Origin: Bacillota bacterium
Lineage (GTDB): Bacteria > Bacillota > Clostridia > Oscillospirales > QAMX01
Assembly: GCA_029778935.1 (NCBI GenBank)
Contig: JAKPBM010000170.1
Span: forward strand, 1-6,393
Direction of reading: 5' to 3'
DNA length: 6,393 nt
Part shown: positions 1 to 5,791 of the stretch, one piece after another
How the letters are laid out: every line of letters starts with the position of its first letter
Position numbering within the stretch: the first letter of the stretch is position 1
The notes under the pieces: model-generated
Seen by the model: only the letters and a program-made list of their open reading frames with translations
The model's database searches: none
Told to the model about the DNA's origin: nothing
Program-made: the position numbers and the translations under genes

Positions 1-992
1 CATCGGGCGTGCCGACCGGCTTGAGGCGTCGCCCCGTTCTTTGCAATATTCCGTTCCGTACTGGCCAGACTTGACCTTGACATATACATATCATTCCAAA
101 GCAGCAGCGCTTTGCCTGTCGCCACGGCTTCTTCATATCTAATAGATCCTTCCGTCAGCCATCCTGTCGGCGTCAAAACCTCCTGGCATAGCGCCGCCAG
201 GTCGGTCAACAGCTTCTGGTAAGCTTCGTCCCGCAAATCCACCGTTCCGTCGGGATGATAAAGCGGCAATCCGCTTCCCAAAAGGAAAAATTCCAGCAGT
301 GTGGGTTCTCCCTGGCTATCTATCGGATACAGGGGCGGCTTGCGGGCCAACTGTTTATGTGCCAGCAGAGCGCCAATGAACTCCGATTGGGTAATCCTTC
401 TGTTGCCGGACAAAAGCGTCCCCAGATCCGTACCCCAGACCGTCTCTTCCGCCGTATAGAAGTACGGAATTTTATAATTCATCGGCACAATCAGCTGCTG
501 CCCAAAAAATTGGCCGGCTTCCAGCAACTGCTGGTTATACTTGTCCGGGTCATAGGTGAAATCTGTCGCAAAAAGCGGCGTCAAGTCCGCCAGTTTTCCC
601 TGCTGAATGGCGGAATACACCCCGTTAGGAAAGAACAGCTCTGTAAAAACATCCGGCGGATTGTCTGCGAGGGCTTGGTAAAACGCCTCATAGTCCGTTC
701 CGAAATTCTGTAACTCCACATCCACTTTGCTGGAATGAAACATCTTATACCGCTGTACCACCTCAGTAAAGGTCCAGAATTCGGGCGTATCCATGGTGTA
801 GATGACCAGCCGGCCCGTCCTTGGAACTTCGGGGTAATCCACCACGGTCATCGGCAATTCGGAGGTGGTTACCTCGTTTCCCTTCTTATCCGTAACTTTC
901 GTATCGGATCCGCCGCCATCCGGCCCGCTCGGAAGCACGCCCGTTCCGCTGCAGGCAGAAAGCATAAGCAAAAGCGCCAGCAAAAAAGCCAT
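1..992 (-). CDS. Extracellular solute-binding lipoprotein (family 1 type), 3' end beyond window
   Basis: Probably a substrate-binding lipoprotein of an ABC importer (SBP_bac_1 type), lipid-anchored outside the membrane. The frame is open for 330 codons from the ATG at 992 to the window edge. It has a hydrophobic signal segment and an LSAC lipobox (Cys14), a Gly/Ser/Asp linker, then family features: RLVIYT opening strand, NPPDVFTE near residue 110, and QQGKLADLTPLF. The best ribosome site (AGGAGG, 1025-1020) is 9 nt before a GTG at 1010, not before this ATG. That GTG frame reads VRFRK, then TGA, then directly ATG. From 992 the signal peptide has no positive n-region, so the original start was very likely the GTG and the TGA (993-995) a nonsense change, perhaps from TGG. 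Expression may rely on re-initiation at TGAATG. A frameshift is also possible in the last 25 nt. Paralogous to the relics at 1297-1868 and 3118-3929. No permease gene is visible. Confidence 0.8.
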   Translation of the reverse strand, partial: MAFLLALLLMLSACSGTGVLPSGPDGGGSDTKVTDKKGNEVTTSELPMTVVDYPEVPRTGRLVIYTMDTPEFWTFTEVVQRYKMFHSSKVDVELQNFGTDYEAFYQALADNPPDVFTELFFPNGVYSAIQQGKLADLTPLFATDFTYDPDKYNQQLLEAGQFFGQQLIVPMNYKIPYFYTAEETVWGTDLGTLLSGNRRITQSEFIGALLAHKQLARKPPLYPIDSQGEPTLLEFFLLGSGLPLYHPDGTVDLRDEAYQKLLTDLAALCQEVLTPTGWLTEGSIRYEEAVATGKALLLWNDMYMSRSSLASTERNIAKNGATPQAGRHAR

Positions 993-1019
993 TCACTTGC
1001 GAAAACGCACAAAACTCAA

Positions 1020-1025
1020 CCTCCT
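1020..1025 (-). promoter_or_regulatory. Ribosome binding site AGGAGG pointing to the GTG at 1010
   Basis: A perfect AGGAGG reads 1025 to 1020 on the minus strand, with a 9-nt spacer to the GTG at 1010-1008. The spacer to the ATG at 992 would be 27 nt, too long for direct initiation. This decides that the ancestral start of the solute-binding protein was the GTG, upstream of the in-frame TGA. Confidence 0.75.
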
Positions 1026-1051
1026 GTTCTATTTTTGTCGATTCCGCTTTG

Positions 1052-1080
1052 AGTTTAGCAATAAGGCAGGTACCCGTCAA
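1052..1080 (-). promoter_or_regulatory. Sigma-A promoter for the solute-binding lipoprotein
   Basis: On the minus strand TTGACG (1080-1075) is followed by a 17-nt spacer and TAAACT (1057-1052). The -35 box is 5/6 and the -10 box 4/6 to consensus with ideal spacing. The DNA just upstream (about 1081-1140) is very A/T-rich compared with its surroundings, as expected for an UP-type element. The predicted leader is about 35 nt and ends in the AGGAGG site. An imperfect 16-bp palindrome at 1088-1103, just upstream of the -35, could bind a regulator. The rest of the stretch down to the terminator near 1257 shows no convincing gene. Confidence 0.7.
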
Positions 1081-1253
1081 TGAAAAAACGGTTATATATC
1101 GGTAAAAAATAGTAATAATCGAGAAATATTCTTAACTTGTCATACTTCTTGCGCTAAAATCTCTCCAGCCGCCCGCTTTCGATGCCTTTTTGGCAACGGA
1201 CATCCTCCAAAACCACCCTATCCGGCCAAAGCGGGGCAAATTCCGCCCGCCCA

Positions 1254-1291
1254 TTTAAAACAGGCGCCTTTCTTCTCGAAAGGCGCCTGTT
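1254..1291 (-). terminator. Intrinsic terminator after the SBP fragment
   Basis: A perfect 14-bp inverted repeat (arms 1259-1272 and 1278-1291, core AGGCGCCTTTC) has a 5-nt loop. On the minus strand it is followed by TTTTAAAT. The stem is strong but the T tract is short (four T), partly inside the stem. It sits 5 bp past the restored stop codon of the SBP fragment (TAA at 1299-1297), the place expected for the end of the transcription unit containing the MFS gene. Confidence 0.75.
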
Positions 1292-1296
1292 CGCGT

Positions 1297-1868
1297 TTAC
1301 TCTTCTAATATCTGCAGCAGTTTAACCCGAACCCCTTCGGCAAGCTCCTCCATGCTGCGGTACCGGACGCCGTCGACGTAGGCCTTCGCCTCGCCCAGTA
1401 CCACGTAATAGCGTCGTCGGGCAGAATAAATTTCTGAATCCCCTCTACTGCTGATACAACCTGCTTGCGAATCGGCTCGCTCAGCCCGCGCCCGGCCGGA
1501 ATATTTAATCCCCCTTCCGAAAGATCCATCGGCTGGCCTTCCGCCAAGAATGCAAGGTGCGTTTCCGTAATTTTGTTGGAAACATGCAGTTCGCCGGCAG
1601 TGCTGAGGTTATAATCCATGGCAAACCGGATAAAGTCGTAGGCCTGGGCCAGGTTTTCCGAATCCGAATTGGCCGCCAGGTACGTTTCGACTGTAGCCAC
1701 CGCCCCTTCCCCGGAAACAACGGGCAAGGGGAACACCATCGGAGTTCTCCCTTCCTGCGTCAGGATGAAATCATAAATAGAGAGCGTTGCCAGGGTTCCT
1801 TTCATGTTTGCATCCCAGGCAAGCAGGCAATCCCCTTTTGCCAAAGCCCGCACGGGGGCTTCCCCGTA
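1297..1868 (-). pseudogene. C-terminal fragment of an extracellular solute-binding protein, frameshifted
   Basis: This is the C-terminal part (about 190 residues) of a family 1 type solute-binding protein without a start, signal peptide or first lobe. It begins directly after the MFS stop codon and in the same frame, reading GEAPVRALAKGDCLLAWD, then GRTPMVFPLPVVSGEG and AYDFIRFAMDYNLS. These match the order of the end of the intact paralog's visible part (ATGKALLLWND) and typical hinge/C-lobe signatures. Near 1411 a missing base breaks the frame at LPDDA. The next frame continues the protein naturally (YYVVLGEAKAYVDGVRY, then MEELAEGVR, ending ILEE and TAA at 1299-1297). This tail resembles the tail of the relic at 3118-3929 (LPDEAYALV, then LAEGIQALL). 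Without the shift correction the ORF runs to a TAG at 1305. A GTG at 1853 could nominally start a 182-residue product, but no ribosome site supports it. Non-functional as a binding protein with high likelihood. Confidence 0.8.
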
Positions 1869-3092
1869 TTATCCCTTTTTCCTTGTCACCCGGCTTCCGA
1901 CCGCGGAAATCACCGCCGCGGCCAGGGCCGCTCCCGCCAGCCACAAAAATACGGCCGTCCACCCGCCCCGGTCGGCCACGCGGCCGATCCAGACGGAGCT
2001 GGCCATGCTGCCGCCGTAGCAGAAGGTGTTGATCAGCCCGGCCAGAAAGCCCGAATCCGCATGCTCCCGGAAAGCCAGCGGCACAATGCTGGTCAGCACG
2101 TTGTTCGCCGCCGCCATGAAACAGGCCACCGCCACCAGCATCGCCATCATCACCGGAAGCCCCAAATGCGCAATCGTCGCCGCCGCCGCGCCGAGAAGCC
2201 CCGCCGTCAAAGCAAACAGCAGGCTGCTCTGCACCATATGGGGCACATGCCGCCGGGTCATCCATTTGGAAATCCACGCCCCCAGCACCGACAGCAGCGG
2301 AATCACCAGCGTCACCGCAATGGAATAAGAGGGGCTCAGCTGGAACCGCTCAAACAGAAGGCTCGGCGTCCAGGTGACAACCCCGTCCTTCACAAAGCCG
2401 TTGCCTAAACCCAAAAGGCCGAACACGGCCACGCTGCCGATAACCCAGGCCCCGCCGATGCGGGCCTTCGTCCCTTCCCGCTTCGGCCCGTCGGGGGCAA
2501 AGTCGCCGCCGGCCCTTTCCAGCCGGGTCAGGGTAAGCATCCACACTGCCGCGGCAAAACCCAGCAGCGCCGCGGCGGCTATAAACATCCACCGCCAGCT
2601 CAGCCACCGGACAAACAGCGCCGAAAGCCCGTAGGCCAGAAAGGTACCCACGGCCACCGTGGTGCTCATGGCGAACACGGCGCCGGGCATGGACGTATCC
2701 GACAGGTTCTTGGCCAAAATCCTTATCAGGTTGCACCACAAAAACGACTGGGCGACGCCGTTTACCAGCCAGATTACGCGCATGGCCCCCACGCCGGGCA
2801 AAAGCGGCATGGCGACGTTGACGGCCGCCGACGCCAGAAGTGCTCCGAATATGGCCCACTTGCCGTTATACCGGCGGGACAGAATCCCGTTGCCCAGCTG
2901 CCCGATGCCGTAGGCCATAAAGAAGGCCGCCGAAACCGTGCCCGCTTCCGCTTTGGAAACGGACAGGGAGGCCATCACTTCGATGAGGTTTGCGTTGTAG
3001 TTCAGGCGGCCCACATAGGCCAGCGTGTACGCCAGCCAGCAGGCAAACACAAGCCAGCCGGCGCTCTTTTTGTCGAGGTAGTCTTTTGCCAC
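1869..3092 (-). CDS. MFS transporter, GlpT/UhpT-like (organophosphate antiporter family)
   Basis: A 407-residue integral membrane protein with about 12 hydrophobic segments in two six-helix halves, split by a charged loop around residues 189-212. It fits the OPA group of the major facilitator superfamily, known to exchange organic phosphates such as glycerol-3-phosphate for phosphate. Visible marks are YVGRLNY in helix 1 (residues 26-32), like GlpT's YLVRKNF with its substrate arginine (Arg29 here), and FVKDGVVTWTP around helix 7 (Lys235 where GlpT has Arg269). Late in the protein it has GRVADRGGW. The start is GTG at 3092 with AAGGAAG (3108-3102) at a 9-nt spacer; no nearby ATG competes. It begins 25 bp after the decayed solute-binding protein and is probably transcribed from that gene's promoter. 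Its TAA touches the next SBP fragment. The frame is intact, in contrast to both flanks. The substrate is unknown; phosphate-type cargo is inferred from family only. Confidence 0.87.
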   Translation of the reverse strand: MAKDYLDKKSAGWLVFACWLAYTLAYVGRLNYNANLIEVMASLSVSKAEAGTVSAAFFMAYGIGQLGNGILSRRYNGKWAIFGALLASAAVNVAMPLLPGVGAMRVIWLVNGVAQSFLWCNLIRILAKNLSDTSMPGAVFAMSTTVAVGTFLAYGLSALFVRWLSWRWMFIAAAALLGFAAAVWMLTLTRLERAGGDFAPDGPKREGTKARIGGAWVIGSVAVFGLLGLGNGFVKDGVVTWTPSLLFERFQLSPSYSIAVTLVIPLLSVLGAWISKWMTRRHVPHMVQSSLLFALTAGLLGAAAATIAHLGLPVMMAMLVAVACFMAAANNVLTSIVPLAFREHADSGFLAGLINTFCYGGSMASSVWIGRVADRGGWTAVFLWLAGAALAAAVISAVGSRVTRKKG

Positions 3093-3117
3093 AAGTTTAC
3101 GCTTCCTTTTCTATGTA

Positions 3118-3929
3118 TCAATTTTGCCTGCCCGGGTTTTGCACAATGACAAGCAGCAATGCCTGTATGCCTTCGGCCAGATCCGCCATGACGGCGTACT
3201 TGCCGTCAAGGGCGAAGGCTCTGATTTCCACCGCCACTAAAGCGTACGCTTCGTCGGGCAGGACATACTGCTGCAGGTTTTCCAGCGCGGAATGGAGGTA
3301 CTGCACGTTGCCTTCCGCCATAAATCCGGCAGTGACGGTTTCTCTCCCGTCAGGGTGTCGTACGGTGGAACGCCACTCATTTTCCTGCGTTTTCATGGCC
3401 TTGGTTGTCAGCGGAACTCCACTTCGTATGTACTCGGCACAATGAACTGCTTGCCGTCATACCGGCCGGCTTCCAGCAGCTTCTGGTTGTACTTTTTGGG
3501 GTCGTACTTCTCGTCCGACAAGAAAAATGGCGTCAGACCGCCAGCTTCCCCTGCTCCATAAGGGCGGAAATTCCCTTGGGAAAGGACACTTCCATGTAAA
3601 TATCCGGAGGATTGCTGGCAATGGCGTCGTAGTATTCATCCACCCAGCCGCCGAAGTTCTTTCCCTCCGGGACAACTCTGGTGCTGGACATCTAAACGCT
3701 GAATAATGTCGTTGAAAAACTCAAACTCCGGCAGGTTCAGGGTGCAGATTACCAGCCGGTTCGTCCTTTCTGCCCACGCAGGGTCTTTTTCCACGGTATA
3801 CCTGGGTGCGGAGGCGGTGCCCTTTGCTTCGCCTCCGGGTTTCGCCGCCCGGCCCGGCACCTTTACCCGCGCAGGCGGACAGCAATAGCAGGAAAATCAG
3901 CGGGAAACGAATATTTTTCTTATGCGCAT
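3118..3929 (-). pseudogene. Decayed extracellular solute-binding lipoprotein gene
   Basis: A relic of a binding-protein gene, about 810 bp where an intact family member would need well over 1.2 kb. It keeps promoter, ribosome site AGAAGG (3943-3938, 8-nt spacer) and ATG (3929). The reading frame is then broken repeatedly: one base lost in the A run near 3916 inside the signal peptide, one gained near 3841, one gained near 3675, one lost near 3539, and one lost near 3415. Joining the frames gives an almost continuous protein: PLIFLLLLSACAG (lipobox), NRLVICTLNLPEFEFF, SNPPDIYMEVSFPKG, MEQGKLA, LTPFFLSDEKYDPKKYNQ and LLEAGRYDGKQFIVPSTYE. These parallel RLVIYTMDTPEF, DNPPDVFTELFFPNG, IQQGKLADLTPLF and LLEAGQFFGQQLIVPMNY of the gene at 992. 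A large middle part is missing after about 3390. The C-terminus (LPDEAYALV, LAEGIQALL) remains and ends with TGA at 3120-3118. The 92-codon ORF 3396-3118 is just this tail. Confidence 0.85.
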
Positions 3930-3960
3930 GCCGGATACCTTCTGTCCTGTAAGCGTCTAC

Positions 3961-3989
3961 ATTGTAGCAGGGAGGTTCCGCAGCTTCAA
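3961..3989 (-). promoter_or_regulatory. Sigma-A promoter upstream of the decayed SBP and MFS genes
   Basis: On the minus strand TTGAAG (3989-3984), a 17-nt spacer and TACAAT (3966-3961) form a near-consensus promoter (4/6 and 5/6). The predicted start near 3954 gives a leader of about 25 nt containing AGAAGG before the ATG at 3929. Because the coding part is wrecked but transcription may still run on, this is the most likely promoter for the MFS gene at 3092. The A/T-rich DNA from about 3990 to 4060 may act as an UP element. I see no clear terminator between the stop at 4112 and this promoter. Confidence 0.72.
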
Positions 3990-4111
3990 CTAATATTTGG
4001 TAAAAATTTATAACAGATGCAAAACAGTTGCAATTTGCTGAAATATCCGCCGTTTTGCAGAAAATCTGCACTCATTTCCGGCAAGCTCCTTCAGAGGCAG
4101 CCGGGCGGCCG

Positions 4112-4606
4112 CTACTCCACCAGCAGGCGGAAGAAATACTGGTACCCTTCAAAATCGTCCTCGTCGCCCCAGGCCACCTCGAAATACACAAGGTACGTCC
4201 CCGGCTCCGACGGCACGTCCAGGCTTTCGCCGTAAAAAAGGGGCCTTTCCTCCCCCGCTGCGTACACTTCATAGCTGGGGCCGGAGCGCTTCCGCCCGGA
4301 CACGACCACCTGAAAATCCGGCCCGTAGGCGATAATCGGCGCGTCGTCGAAGACCTTCTGCGGCGATAAGCGCGTAAAATCTGCCGCCGCCCCGCGGTGA
4401 TAGGCGTAGATGGCGTTGGAAAGAGGCACAACCTGCTCCTCCCCCGACCGGACGACCACCAGCCCGCCTTCCGCAGGCGAGGCAGGCTCCAGCGACTTCA
4501 GCAGCAGCCACAAAATCCCCGCCAGCACCGCCACAATCGCAAGGCAAACCAGCCAGAACGCCCTTGCGCCCGAACCTTTTCGCCCCGTTTGCACCGTTTT
4601 ACTCAT
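4112..4606 (-). CDS. Single-pass membrane protein of unknown function
   Basis: I do not recognise a family. The 164-residue product has a short basic cytoplasmic tail (MSKTVQTGRKGSGAR), one strong transmembrane segment (about residues 16-38, FWLVCLAIVAVLAGILWLLL) and an outside domain of about 125 residues. There is no lipobox or clear cleavage site, so it is probably an anchored protein with the C-terminus outside. The outer part is rich in alternating beta-strand patterns (IIAYGPDFQVVVSG, YEVYAAGEERPLFYG, PGTYLVYFEVAWGDEDD, YQYFFRLLVE), suggesting a compact beta-sandwich such as a binding or sensor domain. The ATG at 4606 has GGAGGG (4615-4610), with a short 3-4 nt spacer. An intrinsic terminator ends directly before this site, so expression depends on readthrough or an unseen internal promoter. 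The stop is TAG at 4114-4112. The gene is real judging by its length and residue pattern; its function is unknown. Confidence 0.75.
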   Translation of the reverse strand: MSKTVQTGRKGSGARAFWLVCLAIVAVLAGILWLLLKSLEPASPAEGGLVVVRSGEEQVVPLSNAIYAYHRGAAADFTRLSPQKVFDDAPIIAYGPDFQVVVSGRKRSGPSYEVYAAGEERPLFYGESLDVPSEPGTYLVYFEVAWGDEDDFEGYQYFFRLLVE

Positions 4607-4615
4607 ATTCCCTCC

Positions 4616-4643
4616 AAAAAAGATCCCCCGAACCGCTCGGGGG
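4616..4643 (-). terminator. Intrinsic terminator after the glycosyltransferase
   Basis: On the minus strand CCCCCGA (4643-4637), a 5-nt loop and TCGGGGG (4631-4625) form a GC-rich 7-bp stem, followed by ATC and six T (4621-4616). It starts 5 nt past the stop codon of the glycosyltransferase. The T tract runs straight into the GGAGGG ribosome site of the next gene, leaving no room for a promoter between them. It may act as an attenuator for that gene rather than a full stop. Confidence 0.82.
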
Positions 4644-4648
4644 CAGGT

Positions 4649-5731
4649 TTATCGGCACACTTCGGCCAGCATCCGGCCCACGGCCAGCCGGTCGTAGGAC
4701 GCCCGCATGGCCCGCATCCGCTGGCGCAGGCGGGACAGGGCCGACTCGTCGTAAATCAGCTCTTCGATTTCGCGGATTCTGTCCTTCGTCCGCTTTTCCA
4801 GCAGGCGGCCGACCCCCTGCTGCACGACGAACCGGGCGTTGCCGAATTCCTGGGGCAGCATCGGCTCGGTCAGCAGCATGGGCAGCTCCGAATAGATGGA
4901 TTCAAACACCGTAATGCCGCCGGCTTTGGAGATAATGAGGTCCGACTGGCGCATATACTCGGCCACTTTGTCCGTATAGCCGAGCACTTCGATGTTTTCA
5001 TACCGGCCGGACAGCTTGCGAAGAAGGCGCTTGTTGCGGCCGGTGATAATCGTCGTTTTCACGTCCGGCAGGCGGTTAATCGCCTGATAAAAGGATTTGG
5101 GCATCGACAAAAGCCCCAGCCCGCCGCCCATAATCAGCAGGCGTTTTTCGCGCCTGCCCTCCGTATCCCGGCGCTCCGGCGGGACGTCGAAGTCCGGCTT
5201 TACCGGCATGCCGTGGACGACGATTTTGTCCTCCGCCACGCCTTTGGCCATCAGGCTGTCTTTTGTCGCCTTGTCGGCTACAAAATATTTCTCCGTCTCC
5301 GGGTGCAACCAGTAGGGATGGCAGCAAACGTCGGTAATGCACGTAAGCAGCGGCACGCGCATACCTAGCTCTTTTAGGCAGTCGGCTATCAGAGTCGGCG
5401 CAATAGGCACGGTGGAAACGATGGCGTCGGGCTTCTGGCTCTGCAGCAGCCCCTTGAGCCTTGCGGTAAACAGCTTCGGCAGGAAGGGGCGCACGTCCGG
5501 CTCAAACCGTTCCGTGTATTTGTAGCCCAGGTTAAACAGCAGCGCCGTGCGGTTGACGAACTTCTCAAAGGTGCGGTAAATGAGGTTTGCCTGTTCCGGC
5601 AACACGGATTCGCACAAATCCACAATCCGCGTTTCCGCATGAGGAAGGGTTTCGCGTATCTGTTCCGCAATAGACTGGGCGGCGGAATAATGCCCCATCC
5701 CAAATCGGCCGGTCACAATCCAAACTTTCAT
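4649..5731 (-). CDS. UgtP/MGDG-synthase-like glycosyltransferase (GT28)
   Basis: A 360-residue cytoplasmic, membrane-associated glycosyltransferase with a GT-B fold. Family members transfer glucose or galactose from UDP-sugar to diacylglycerol, giving glycolipids and, in many Firmicutes, the lipoteichoic acid anchor. The N-terminal MGDG-synthase domain (about 1-180) opens with WIVTGRFGMGHYSAA (glycine-rich loop and His14) and contains DAIVSTVPIAPTL, TCITDVCCHPYW (about 130-141) and KIVVHGMPVKPDF. The C-terminal GT28 domain (about 195-350) has LLIMGGGLGLLSMP, NIEVLGYTDKVAEYM, SDLIISKAGGITVFE (about 263-277, nucleotide-sugar binding) and MLPQEFGNARFV (Gln293-Glu294). Length is normal. I chose the ATG at 5731, preceded by a weak GGGGAT about 10 nt upstream. 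A TTG at 5758 would add nine residues but lacks a ribosome site. It follows the ECF gene by 60 bp and ends at a strong terminator. The acceptor and sugar are not provable here; a peptidoglycan MurG role is unlikely given the MGDG-type N-terminus. Confidence 0.9.
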   Translation of the reverse strand: MKVWIVTGRFGMGHYSAAQSIAEQIRETLPHAETRIVDLCESVLPEQANLIYRTFEKFVNRTALLFNLGYKYTERFEPDVRPFLPKLFTARLKGLLQSQKPDAIVSTVPIAPTLIADCLKELGMRVPLLTCITDVCCHPYWLHPETEKYFVADKATKDSLMAKGVAEDKIVVHGMPVKPDFDVPPERRDTEGRREKRLLIMGGGLGLLSMPKSFYQAINRLPDVKTTIITGRNKRLLRKLSGRYENIEVLGYTDKVAEYMRQSDLIISKAGGITVFESIYSELPMLLTEPMLPQEFGNARFVVQQGVGRLLEKRTKDRIREIEELIYDESALSRLRQRMRAMRASYDRLAVGRMLAEVCR

Positions 5732-5791
5732 GGCGCACACATCCCCATAGTAATTCAAGGTGTTATGTAGCCTGCCGTATCTTATTTAATT

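Noticed and set aside
993..995. TGA read as tryptophan (alternative code)
   Set aside because: TGG is used for Trp throughout the window and TGA also serves as an ordinary stop. Nothing else suggests recoding, and no selenocysteine context is visible.
1132..1203. 23-codon minus ORF after GGAGG, and an overlapping TTG-start ORF
   Set aside because: GGAGG touches the ATG with no spacer, and neither peptide looks like a known small protein. It is treated as intergenic DNA.
1557..2408. 283-codon plus-strand ORF
   Set aside because: It lies antisense to the MFS gene and the SBP fragment. Its product is rich in Arg, His, Gln and Pro with no domain-like pattern, as expected of a GC-rich shadow frame.
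3721..4071. 116-codon minus ORF that reads into the lipobox of the SBP relic
   Set aside because: Its first half runs through the promoter and leader. It is in frame with the signal peptide core only because of the base lost near 3916.
3986..4075. 29-codon minus ORF with AAGGAG about 10 nt upstream
   Set aside because: The sequence is low in information, overlaps the -35 box, and has no recognisable feature. It is possibly a chance ORF.
4397..5368. 323-codon plus-strand ORF
   Set aside because: It is antisense to the well-supported glycosyltransferase and the membrane protein. It has biased composition and no recognisable motif.
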